Shown: piece after piece, positions 1-11,084 of the stretch | Layout of the letters: every line of letters begins with the position of its first letter | How positions within the stretch are numbered: position 1 is the first letter of the stretch | NCBI GenBank assembly: GCA_030407005.1 | Contig: JAUDYN010000004.1 | Location: 3,348,001 to 3,412,000, forward strand | From: Desarmillaria ectypa | Lineage: Eukaryota; Basidiomycota; Agaricomycetes; Agaricales; Physalacriaceae | Direction: 5' to 3' | Length of the DNA stretch: 64,000 nucleotides | The notes under the pieces: model-generated | What the model was told of the DNA's origin: nothing | Databases searched by the model: none | Seen by the model: only the letters and a program-made list of their open reading frames with translations | Program-made: the position numbers and the translations under genes

Positions 1-3000
1 TAGCCTTGTCCACGGCCCAACAACGTTTCAAGGATATTCTCGCTCGAACATTGAGACCCGAACCTGGGGGTGGCTTATCGACGTCTTCACTATCTGGATA
101 GACGCTGCACTCCTTGTCGTCAAACCGGACGATATCCCCCAACAAGGATCCGAGTTTTGGTAGTCCTGTCAAATCGACAGGCTCAAGGAAGTGGATCTCG
201 CCATACCCCTCGCGACCAACTACAAGGTCTTTGAAAGACGATATTTGATCGTAACCACAGCCCTTCAGTATTTCCATACCAGGTTTCACCCAGTACTCAC
301 CCTCATCAAGAGTGTTGGATGAATCGACGTCCGCACCGTCACTTCCTGGAGCGTTCTGTGGGGCAAACGTGGGGTTATGAGATCGAGGGGTCGGAGAGGA
401 CGATGGTATAAACTGCTTGGCTGATTGGGTGCGCTCTTCCGCTTCCTTTTCACGTTGAGCGATGCTCAACGCAGGACTGAAAGTGACCTTTGCGCGCCCA
501 GGTGTGTTGCTTGGTGACTTGATGTACAAATCTGAGGGGACCACCTTCTTGTCGAAGATTAGCTTTTTGACGCTCCTCTTCTGACCACTTCCCAAAGATG
601 GACTGGCGCTGCGACCAAGTAGTGAGTCAGAAGGTTTGATGTCAGCTGACTTGGAAACCGACAGGGCGAGGGGTGCTCCCTGAGAGAAGTTCAAGCCCGA
701 GACCGAAGATATGGACCCTGAGGATGCGAATCCACGTAGTTTTGAACTGGCTGGAGAAAATCCGAGCTGCATACGAGGGACCGGAGATCTGGTGGGAACA
801 TCGACAAAAAAACTGGCTTTTTTCTTCGTAGATTGATCCAAAGAGACAGCTTGGGGTCCAGGAGGTAACATGGAGAATATCGGCAGATTTGTAGCAATTG
901 GCTGCGATATTGATGCAGTAAGAGTGCCTTGAGCACCGGGCACGGAGGCGGAGGCGTTAAACGTATTCCCGGAACCTCCGAATAATCCGGTAGACTGTCC
1001 AGTCGACATCGAGGTGCCAAGAGGCTTATTGCCGAATAAGGATGAACCAAATGCATTCTGCTGAGTTCCTTGTTGATTTGGAGTGGTCCCAAATATGTTG
1101 CTTTGCGGCGCGGGGTTGGCGGGCTGCTGTTGTTGTTGACCAAAACTGGTACCAAAAAGCGGCTGCGTTTGACCAGCAGGTTTATTACCGAACAAACCGA
1201 GCGTGTTCTGACCGGCTTGACTCTGTTGTTGCTGCTGCTGACTGTTATTCGCGCCAAAAAGACTGCTACCGGTGTTGAAGAGACCACCGCTTCCTTGGTT
1301 CTGAGTGGTACCACCACCACCACCGAACACTGTTGAGAAGTCAGCTCCTCTATTCGGTATAGAGTATAGGTGAGACGTACGAGGGTTGGGCTGTTGTTGT
1401 TGTTGTTGCTGCTGCTGCTGCTGATTGCTATTGCTGCCAAACGCACCACCGCCAAATAATGAGGAAGTCTGTGGTTGATTTGGTTGCGGTTGATTCGGTT
1501 GACCGAATACGTTTGTTCCACCAAACGCATTCGTGGCCTGGCCGGAGGGTTGTGATGGTTGTCCAAAGACGTTCTTATTTGCAGTGGCCGCTATAGATCA
1601 GATCAGTCATTCGGAACCTCAACGTTGTAGTAACTCATCGTACCTCCAAAGGCTCCAAGGCCCGTATTTGTGGCAGGCTGTCCAAAAACGCTGGTCTGTT
1701 GTTGTTGTTGCTGCTGCTGCTGCTGATTACCGGTTTGACCAAATGCGCCGCCACCACCACCGAATGCACTTGTACCTATTCGATGCCAGTAATCAGCTGT
1801 GATTATTATGATAATAAAGAGACCCACCGCTTGAGGTGCCAAAGCCTCCAAAGGCAGAAGAAGCAGGCTTATTAAACGCATTTGTGCCGCCAAAGGCTCC
1901 ACCGGTTTGCTGTTGTCCAAATGTACCAAAGGCAGATTGTGGTTGTGCTGGTTGTTGTTGGGACTGCTGAGGCTGGCCAAAAGCACCACCGCTACCGAAC
2001 GCTGAGGTAGTTCCCTGATTCCCTTGGTTCTGTCCGAATGCGCCGAACGCACTGCCACCAGTATTGGACGTAGTGCCAAAGGCTGAAGACTGTTGGTTTG
2101 GCTGCTGCGTGCCGAACAGGCCTGTACCTGCGGGTTGGCTTCCGCCGAATGAACTTTGACCAAATGCGCCACCAGTACTGGCAGTCTTGCGCCCTTGCGC
2201 ATAATCTTGACACCGAAGTTCCTGAACACAATGGCAAGGTATTTCAGTGAAATTTTCATCATAAAGTAGCCTTCCTTACCTCCAAAGACGTCCCCCTGTA
2301 CGCAGGCATGGCAGATATAGTCTGATAGTTGCATAACGACGTGCCGTTTTGGTCCTTGTCACTGGTAGCAGAATAGGGTGGATTAGCGGTTCCCGCTGTG
2401 ACAGGAGGTACCGGGGCATCTAGGAAATGTCTTGGTTAGGCGTGAATGAACCCGAGAAGGACTGACTTACCTGTGGATGTAGTCGTGGAACTTCCAAAAG
2501 TTCCTGTAGTCTTGTTCTGACCAAATAGTCCAGTGCCACTGCCAAAGGCACTGGTTCCAGTGCTGCTTTGTCCGAATGCACTTGGCGTCGACGTGCTGGC
2601 ACTGGTGTTTTGTCCGAACGCGCCCCCGGATCCAAAGGTGCCTGTTCCACCACCGAACGCGCCAAATCCTGTAGTAGGTTTTGTAGTTCCGAAGGCAGAG
2701 GTGCCAGTAGTGCCCGAACTGTTACCAAACGCGCCTGGAAGGAATTGAGTTGACTATCGTTACCGATTCAAAACGTTGCGTACCAAATCCGCTGGTGGTG
2801 TTGGTAGAAGGCGTAGCTAGACTTCCAAACATTGGATTAACTTGAGGTTGCTGCTGCTGCTGCTGCTGATTCTGCCCGAATGTACTTCCACCGCTTCCAA
2901 AAGCTGGTAAAATGTTAAAAAATACAAAGGCCAGGAAGCAATCAACGTACCTGACTGTCCAAACGCAGGCTGCCCAAAAGCTGACCCTGTTGGCTGTGGC

Positions 3001-3053
3001 TGCTGTTGATTCTGATTGGACCACGAGGACGTGATCCCGCCGCCACCGAACAT
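1..3053 (-). CDS. NUP98: Nucleoporin Nup98/Nup116-type (C-terminus runs off left edge)
   Basis: FG nucleoporin of the nuclear pore channel, binding transport receptors and the mRNA export factor Rae1/Gle2. The start at 3051-3053 gives MFGGGGITSSW followed by many GLFG, FGQ and SAFG repeats separated by polyglutamine. Around 2330-2170 the spliced reading contains YQTISAMPAYRGTSLEELR, a classic GLEBS motif (Rae1/Gle2 binding), which separates this family from plain FG proteins. The last 310 bases encode the Nup98 autoproteolytic domain: YWVKPGMEIL, then VVGREGYGEIHFLEPVDLTG and FDDKECSVYPD. The HFS cleavage site and any Nup96 part lie outside the window. Several 45-55 base introns are visible, for example GTACGT...CCAG after codon 36. 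The gene is head-to-head with RPA2, 112 bp between start codons. Identification is firm; exact inner exons are not. Confidence 0.93.
1391..1423. repeat. CAG/CAA (polyglutamine) run in NUP98
   Basis: Read on the plus strand as repeated TTG/CTG triplets; on the coding strand this is a mixed CAG/CAA run giving polyglutamine between FG repeats. The change from CAA to CAG units within the run is typical of replication-slippage growth. Confidence 0.8.
1696..1725. repeat. CAG/CAA (polyglutamine) run in NUP98
   Basis: A second polyglutamine run with the same CAA-then-CAG composition, inside the FG repeat region (coding strand NQQQQQQQQQQ). Confidence 0.8.
2848..2869. repeat. CAG polyglutamine run in NUP98
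   Basis: Third Gln run (NQQQQQQQQPQ on the coding strand), close to the N-terminus of the nucleoporin. Together the runs act as flexible spacers between FG motifs. Confidence 0.75.
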
Positions 3054-3165
3054 TTCGACGAGGAAGCAAGGTCAAAGTGTGTGTGCCTCTATCTCTTGAC
3101 TCGGTCGGAGTTGGATGTAGAAATTGGAACTCCGAAGGGGCTCCCGGTCGGAACTTGACAACTTC
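3054..3165. promoter_or_regulatory. Bidirectional promoter region NUP98/RPA2
   Basis: Only 112 bases separate the start codons of two divergent housekeeping genes, so both core promoters and 5' leaders must share this space. I see no clear TATA box. This is an inference from spacing. Confidence 0.5.
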
Positions 3166-6100
3166 ATGTCTGAAATTCGTACTCCGACTCGGCCTCTACC
3201 GCACGTGGCTTTCGATCACTCAAAAAATTATAGTCGAGGGCAGTTATCCAACTACGATATGTCTGATGGAGGACCGCGTAGAAAACCGACGTTCAACACC
3301 CTAGAACGCGAAAATCAATTCAGACATCCCCCAGCCAAGGGGTCAACGTACAACATTCTCAATGACTTCGTTACTCCCCACATAGAATCTTTCAATGCCC
3401 TGTTCGACGACTCTGGTCTGCCTAATGGTGACGGTGACGGCAAGGGTCTGATATCGCTGGGTCTCAAAGACATTGGAGAACGTGTTGTATTTGACGGGAC
3501 AGGCACGGCCGACCCGGAAAGTGGAAAAGTGGGATGGGGCAATAGAATGCGAAGTGCGTTATTCACTAAAATTCAAGTTCGTCCTGCTAACAGTACTTGC
3601 ACACAGTTTGGATCGAAAGTGTCTCGATATCCAGACCGCTCGTACCGGACCGGGCAAGCGGGGTCACAAACAAGCAGGTCTATCCCTCAGAAGTATGTAT
3701 CGGACGTGAATAATCTATATAAGGTGACTGAAATTTATTCAAGGCCAGGGAAAGGCTAACATCATATCGTGGTCGCATGACAATCAAGCTCTGTTGGACG
3801 GATATACACGGACAAAAGCACGAACTCCCGAAGGAATGTGGGTTAGTACCCATCATGGTTCGCGTAAGTTACAAGTAGTCTTCTTACTATCACGAGATGT
3901 TCATTTCATTGTAGTCTGTTCGGTGTAATCTGCGCTCTATGTCCTCAGCCGAGCTGGTCAAACATCACGAAGAACCAGAGGAATTTGGTGGTTACTTTGT
4001 AATCAACGGAAACGAACGTCTCATTCGGTATCTCATTCTACCACGGCGAAACCACGTTATATCTCTGCTTCGACCGTCATTCAGCAACCGTGGACTATCG
4101 TACACCGAGTATGCAGTACAAATCCGCTGCGTTCGTCCCGACCAAACTAGTGTCACGAACACGCTACATTATCTCTCCAATGGCAGTGCTATGCTCAGAT
4201 TCAGCTGGCGGAAACAGGAATACGTTATTCCCATAATGCTTGTTCTCAAGGCACTTGTCGGCGCGTCAGACAAAGAGATCTTTGATGGTGTTATGATGCA
4301 AGACTACGAGGACACATTCCTGGCTGGTCGCGTAGAGCTGCTTCTCCGAAGTTTCAAAACATACACCATGCGTACGGGAGAGCAGTGTCTTGACTACCTT
4401 GGGGACAGGTTCAGGGTGGTTCTTGGACTACCTGACGACGTGACGAACAGCGCTGCAGGTGCTTGGCTCATCCAGAAAATGATACTTGTGCACCTAGAAA
4501 ACCCAAGAGACAAGTTCAGAATGCTTCTGTGAGTACGTGATTCAGTTCGAAATTCTCTTTCATTCACATTCCCTCCTCTCAGCTTCATGTTACGCAAACT
4601 ATATGCGTTGGTTTCATCGTCATGTTGCGCGGATAATCCCGATTCACCTCAACATCAAGAAGTTCTTCTCCCCGGCACTCTATATGGGATGATCATTAAA
4701 GAGCGTCTTGATGAAATTTTGAACAACATCCGGAACACAATCAACGTGGATGTCAAAAATGGAGTGGCTGTCGACTTTAACGATAGTAAGTTTGAAACGT
4801 GTAATCAGTCCTTGCTTACATAGTTTAGAACGATACCTTGGGAAAGTTTTGTCCCGTGTCAATTTCGACATTGGCGCACGTTTGGCCAACTTCCTTGCTA
4901 CGGGTAATCTGGTGTCGCCCACTGGTCTTGATCTCCAGCAAGCGTCTGGTTTCACTATTGTTGCTGAGAAGCTCAACTGGCAGCGTTACATCAGTCACTT
5001 CAGATGTATTCACCGTGGTGCATTCTTCGCAGAGCTCAAGACCACCACCGTACGAAAGCTCCTTCCGGAAGCATGGGGTAAGCTATAATTCAACTGTTCA
5101 TTTTCGCGTTCTCAATAATTTCAGGATTTCTGTGTCCTGTCCACACACCGGATGGTTCTCCTTGTGGCTTATTGAACCATCTTTCCCGAACATGTCGTAT
5201 TGTCACCGCCCCACTTGCCGTTAACCATATACCCGCCCTTCTCGCCGCTCACGGCATGACTCTTGCATTTACGACCTCGATAAATGGTCGTAACAATATC
5301 TGCGTACAACTCAACGGCCGGATAATCGGTTGGGCGCGGCCTCGCGTAGCAGAGCAACTTGCCAAAAACCTTCGCATATGGAAAACCGAGCATCAAAACA
5401 ACGTCCCGATGGACCTCGAAATCGGTCTTGTACTTGAATCGAATGGAGGCCAGTATCCAGGACTATTCCTATTCTCGTCAAGATCCCGCATGATGCGACC
5501 GGTCAAGTACCTTGCAAATGGGCGTGATGACCAAGTCGGATCTTTTGAACAGGTGTATATGAACATTGCTTGCACACCTGAGGAAATTGAGACCGGTGTC
5601 TCAACGCATGTCGAGCACAACCCGACAAACTTCTTGTCAATATTGGCTAATCTTACGCCTTTTTCTGATTTTAATCAGGTCAGTGTAACGTATTGTTTTC
5701 TTGGAGCGTTTATAGACCATCATCATCTTCAGAGTCCTCGAAACATCTATCAGTGTCAGGTTCGTCATAGCATCCTTTCTTGAAAATCATCCAACTGAAA
5801 GGTCTCCTTTAGATGGGTAAACAAACGATGGGAACACCTTCTACGGCGCTTCAGCACCGGACGGACAACAAGCTATATCGTCTGCAGAGCGGTCAAAGTC
5901 CTGTAGTCCGTCCTGCTCTGCACAATGCCTATGCTATGGATGCTTTCCCCAACGGCACAAACGCTATAGTTGCAGTCATATCATATACCGGATACGATAT
6001 GGAAGACGCCATGATTCTCAACAAATCTGCGCACGAACGTGGTTTTGCCTATGGAACTGTTTACAAGTCCCAGATCGTCGACCTGAAAGATGTCCGGGGT

Positions 6101-7484
6101 GCATCGAAGTCAGCTGAAACGACGCTACACTTCGGTGTTGGTCGTGATATTCGAATGTATGGCGACGATGCGCACAGCTGCGCTTCCTTCCTTAATTCGG
6201 ATGGTCTTCCCTTCGTTGGCTGCAAGCTATCTCCAGGCGATCCAATCGCAGCGTATATCGACGACGTGACAAACCGCACAAAATTTGTCAAATACAAAGG
6301 TGATGAAATAGCCTACGTTGACAAAATCCGTATCCTAGGCATGCTTTCAGCTTTTTTACGTCGAAACCTTTACTGATACGAGCCGCGTACAGGTAACGAC
6401 TCCGGCGACTCCGAGGCGCAAAAGGTCCACATGACTCTGCGCATAACTCGTGCTCCCGTCATCGGAGATAAATTCTCCTCACGGCATGGCCAGAAAGGTG
6501 TATGTTCGCAGAAATGGCCCGCTATTGACATGCCATTTAGTGAGAGTGGTATGCAGCCCGATGTGATCATCAATCCACACGCCTTCCCAAGTCGAATGAC
6601 GATTGGAATGTTGGTTGAGAGCATGGCTGGTAAAGCCGGAGCGATGCACGGTCTGGCACAAGATGCAACGCCGTTCAGGCCGGTCTTTTTTACCCAATCT
6701 CGTGCTGCGCCTGTTCTGACTTTTCGGTAGATTCTCGGAAGAGGACACCGCCATCGACTACTTCGGCGAGCAACTACTTGCAGCCGGATACAACTACTAC
6801 GGAAATGAGCCTATGTATTCCGGAATAACTGGCGAAGAATTTGCCGCGGACATATACATTGGAGTTGTGTACTATCAGAGGCTGCGGCACATGGTTCTCG
6901 ATAAATTCCAAGTCCGTACGACTGGTCCTGTAGACCCTCTGACTCGACAGCCTGTGAAGGTGAGACTAAACTTTAATTCTCTATTGCTCCCACTGACCCT
7001 CAAAAACCAGGGGCGGAAACGTGCTGGTGGTATACGGTTTGGAGAAATGGAACGAGACGCCCTTATCGCCCACGGCACATCATTCTTGTTGCAAGACAGA
7101 CTGATGAACTGCTCAGATTATTCGACAGCATGGGTCTGTCGAACTTGTGGCAGTTTAATATCGTTGGGATATGATGATATCAGTCTTGGTGAAGTTTCAA
7201 TTATGTCAGGGTCGCTAAAACCTACAGGACCTGGCGGGGAATATTGTAGAGTCTGTCGTGCGGCCACAGAGAAGGAGGAGGAACGGGACCGGCAGGCGCT
7301 TGCCACAGGAGGCAAGTCCGAAAAACCGCCGACTGACGTTAGAGTGTCCATACCGTCGCAAAACGTGCTCAATCAAGCTATGAAGGGTGGGGATCTAGAC
7401 GTTGTGGCGATTCCATATGTGTTCAGGTATCTATGCGCTGAGCTAGCCTCCATGGGTATAGCTGTGGCACTTGATGTCGCATAA
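3166..7484 (+). CDS. RPA2: RNA polymerase I second-largest subunit (RPA135)
   Basis: Beta-like subunit of RNA polymerase I, which makes pre-rRNA in the nucleolus. I take the ATG at 3166 ([12 protein letters not shown]); the open frame upstream has no other ATG. Domains appear in family order: protrusion/lobe ([20 protein letters not shown], about 3955-4010), fork and external regions, the hybrid-binding stretch [13 protein letters not shown] (about 5990-6030), the signature [12 protein letters not shown] (about 6460-6500), and a C-terminal clamp with a C4 zinc site (CRTC ... CRVC, about 7135-7255). The C-terminus is [20 protein letters not shown]. About ten short introns interrupt the gene, for example near 3555, 3740, 4530, 4790, 5085, 5690, 6340, 6670 and 6960. 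No frame damage is seen. Identification is firm; individual splice sites are approximate. Confidence 0.96.
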
Positions 7485-7704
7485 AATTACATTCGATATT
7501 ATATTGATCATGTTTTGCATCTCTTGTTCGATGGTTACCGTCTTGTACACCTTAGATTCCACATTATATTTACCGAAAGGATATAGCATAATATAAATAA
7601 GTGAGAGGATACAAGCAGTATAACACACGTCTGAGTACCAGCTTCGCAAATAACTAGGATATAAACACATTATGCAATCGATGCCGCCACAGAAGGAAAA
7701 AAAA

Positions 7705-10700
7705 TTACGAGCTGACTTCGATGACGGCGGGGGTATGTTTTGGGGTAACATCTTCCATGACCGATGTAACTGCCCCGGAAGATGGGGGCGGTGGAGCGAC
7801 GTCAACTGTGGGCATAACTTTGATCCTCCTCGAACTGTGCTTTTTCTTTCGAAGAGGGGGTCCTTCGGGCGTCACCTCCGAACCCAAGAAGTATTCCACC
7901 AATGCTTGCTCCAGGGCAATGTCAGACGTCGCTGACTCTGGGGTATCGGACGGGGAAGGTGAGGGGTATGGAACTTCCATCTCGACGGCCTTGTCTCCTG
8001 TAACACCCGATTTCGCAAGGAAGAGCTCCAAAATCACACGACACTCATCAACAGTCGTCGCCCGCGACATCAAGCGATGCATATCTTGCATGTCATTGAC
8101 GACCGTTTGTGGTGGCGCGTCGGGGACAATTGGAGGTGGAGCTTTGCGGATGGTGTTAGAAGCCCTTGATGAAAGATTCTCCGTTAGTTTGATCGGGAAA
8201 GATTTCTCGCTAGAATGTGTAGAAGATGAAGGCAACTTCTCCGCCCCATTAACCGGTGAATGATTGGCCTTAGAAGCGAAAGTAGCGTCTTCACCCTTTT
8301 TAACGCTATAACCAGCGACAGGAGCTTGGGATGGCATAGCTTCCTTCTGGGCATCTGTTTCGGCAGGAGCTGACGGGGTATCCATGGTAGTAGGCTCCAC
8401 CCTGGGTATGACAGCATTAGCAACGAGAGGCTTTTTCGGTCGCGTCATACTGATATCATCGTAATGATCATGAGGTGAAGCCGGAGGCGAGATGGGGGGG
8501 GGACGTGGTGGAATAGGCCTATTAGCAAGTGCTGGGAGATTAGGGTGGGAAGCTCTACTAAGAATGATTGGAGTGTTTGGTTGGCGTTGAATAGACTTTC
8601 TGAAATCATCGTTTCCTTGTGTTCCACGCGTCTTTTCGCCGCTCATTGAGAGCTTCGACATCATCCTTTGTAGCCTCCCGCTCTTCGGCTTCTCGATATC
8701 CATGAAAGAGGCAGACGTAGACCCTATCATGTATTCCGGAGGCCCTTCATTGAGAAAGTCCATCATGTCTTTCGCAGCCTTAGACACCCTGGGAACGGTA
8801 GAAGGGGGCCCTGTGGATGGAGGTCCTGCATCCAAAAAATCCATCAAATCGCGTGTGTTGGATGAAACTTTAGCAATCCGTTTAGGAGTTGTCGGAAGAG
8901 ACGGAGGCGAGCGTTTTGCCGGCTCCTTCACGAACTCGTCATAGTCCTCGTCAGAACCAGCCATGACATCGTCAAGATCTAGAGACTCCCTATTGCGCTG
9001 GACGGTTCGAGTCTTGGGCGGGAAGGGATTTGCATCGGACCCTTTAAGCCCTCGCCTAGACTGAGCCATCGGCACTGGTGGCGGTGTCGCTGGCTTTGGC
9101 GAAAAGGGAATGGATGGTTTAGAGTACTTGCGAAGACGTGAAAATGATGACGACGACGACGACGAAGGAGATGGGCTCGCGACCGAGAGCGACCGAGCGC
9201 GACTGCCAGACAAAGATGGAGGATTAGGGGTAGTGATAGACTGTGTTGTACGAGGAGACGATGCCTGTGGTGAAGAGGGCGGCTCCTCGTCCTCTGTGAT
9301 GGAATGAACGTGTCGCAACGACGGACGACGACCGTTGGCTCGAGGTGGTGACGATTGGGGGTCAAGTTCAGATGGGAAAAGGGGTGTAGGCCGCCTATTA
9401 CCACGGTCCTTTTCTTGTTTGTAGGCCTAGCTTAATTTTTTAGCATGGAAGGTGACATAATAGGAGCATGCACGAACCTCCATAGACTTCAGCCTATCGG
9501 GAGTCAGGGAGACTTTCATGGTAGAACCTGAGCGCATGAGGTCGTCGAATTCCTGTAGCGAAGCACCCTAGGGGTCGGCTAAACATTGAGGAAAGGCAAA
9601 AAGAAGCTGTTGTACTCACGTCGTCAAACGAAAGGCCTTGATTGAAAGCTGCCCAAGTCTGCTTCGTCTCTTCGCTGAGAATGGACTCGGATCGCTTGTG
9701 AGTGCTCGTGTCAGAAGATAACCTACTGCTGTTTGAAATTATTTTTTTCATTGACTTGTTCTTATCCAGGGACGTTCTGGACCCTGTCGGCGTGTGAGCC
9801 ATCATGGAAGAGGAGGCTTCTGAAGAAATGCGAGAATCTTTGGAAGACATGTCGTACGGAGAAGACGTGCGAGAGATGGAAAGCTTATCGCTCCTCGATA
9901 TGGATTTGCTACGTCGTGACTTAATAGTCGATATTTCCTCAATCTGTGAATACACTGCAACGGCTTTTAGCCAATGCTGCGGCGGTTGACGTCGTCATTC
10001 CCATACCTTTCATCGTTTTGAAGAGTCCATAAATGGTCTCGTCCTCGCAAAGCGCCACAAAAACATCATGGACAGTTGCAGATGTCCTGCTGCTGTCTCT
10101 TGATGCCACCCGTCCAACGTTGGACAAGACATGCCTGTCGATGATGGGACATGAGCAGGATGAAACGACTCGGGAAACGAATCAAAATGATGGACGCACT
10201 CGCACATGGCTCTGTGATAGAAGTAACTGAGCGAGTGTCGCAAGCTTATGAATGAAAACCTACTCGAGAATCGCAGTGAGATAGAGCGCTGCAGGGGCTA
10301 CCAGCGTTGGCGATGGTGCATGTAGATGGTTATGGCTCATTCGTTCTTCAAGAAGGCCTTCACTAGTAGGGTCTTCGTCGGATTCATTGAGAGTTGAATA
10401 TGCCTGGCATTTCAATCGCAGCAGCTATAAAGAAAATGACCATGGAAAACTATGGAATTCAGCAACGAACTGGTATCGTACCTCAAATGCCCATGCCAGA
10501 TTAAATGTGTCCTTGTCATCCTCGACAGTCTTTGCGGATTTTGTCCGGTCTTTATACGCCCTCAACTCCACTTCTGCTTCTAGCAACGCCTCCTTTCCCA
10601 GCGGTGTTGGTAGAATGCTCAGCAATCCAGCTCTGAGCTTGTCGGTAACGAGAGATTGCGCAGTATTGATGATTTTGTATAGGAATTCATCGAGAAGGAC

Positions 10701-10880
10701 GTTAATTGAGTGAAGTGCCTCGACCTTCAATTTAATGGGACGAATGTCGGACAGAATGACATCGGCGCTATGCGCGGAGAGGTACGACGGACCTGAAGTG
10801 CCAGGGTCAGTAACGTCGTTTGTCGGCTGCAATTAGTGTTACTCACTGTGTCCATCGGGGGTGCTCGCAGCGCCAGCCAT
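7705..10880 (-). CDS. Conserved fungal protein with histone-fold-like N-terminal region (923 aa)
   Basis: I do not recognise a characterised homologue. Hand splicing gives eight exons, all in frame: 10880-10847, 10792-10482, 10403-10264, 10211-10200 (12 bases), 10134-10007, 9954-9620, 9567-9478 and 9426-7705. The start is MAGAASTPDGHSPSYLS. Residues about 20-95 are helical (VEALHSINVLLDEFLYKI, then KEALLEAEVELRAY). Residues about 145-200 (LVAPAALYLTAILEAMCEHV, then a VALCEDETIYGLF helix) resemble the central helices of histone H2A (APVYLAAVLEYLAAEVLE), with GRVASRD in the place of the H2A loop. The middle contains FDDLMRSGSTMKVSLTPDRL; the last 570 residues are Pro/Ser-rich and look disordered. 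The stop is at 7705-7707. A chromatin role would be pure inference from the fold resemblance. Confidence 0.85.
10200..10211 (-). other. 12-base microexon in the histone-fold-like gene
   Basis: Flanked by ...CACAG and GTGCGT, the 12 bases add four residues (completing AMCE) and keep the reading frame. Skipping it also keeps the frame, but the H2A-like helix would then lose four residues, about one helical turn. Its presence is inferred from splice signals and helix register. Confidence 0.6.
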
Positions 10881-11084
10881 GATGGTGTAGAGTAGAGGTG
10901 CAGGATACCCGCTTTCAAGCAACAGTTTCCGTAATGTGAGAACATCCTTTTTCGGAAATCTGATCGCGCTTGCATGGGCCCCCAAACACTGAAGCATTCT
11001 TAAAATGATCCCAACCATCAAAAGGAGATGTCTGCAAAATGTTTGCAGCATCGTTACGTACCAAAACTCTATTATTAAGCGATA

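Noticed and set aside
1042..1336. Plus-strand frames inside the NUP98 region
   Set aside because: They are antisense shadows of the polyglutamine and FG repeats; the minus strand carries GLEBS and autoproteolytic motifs.
7721..8263. Long plus-strand frame opposite the histone-fold-like gene
   Set aside because: Antisense to a Pro/Ser-rich exon whose composition creates long open frames on the other strand.
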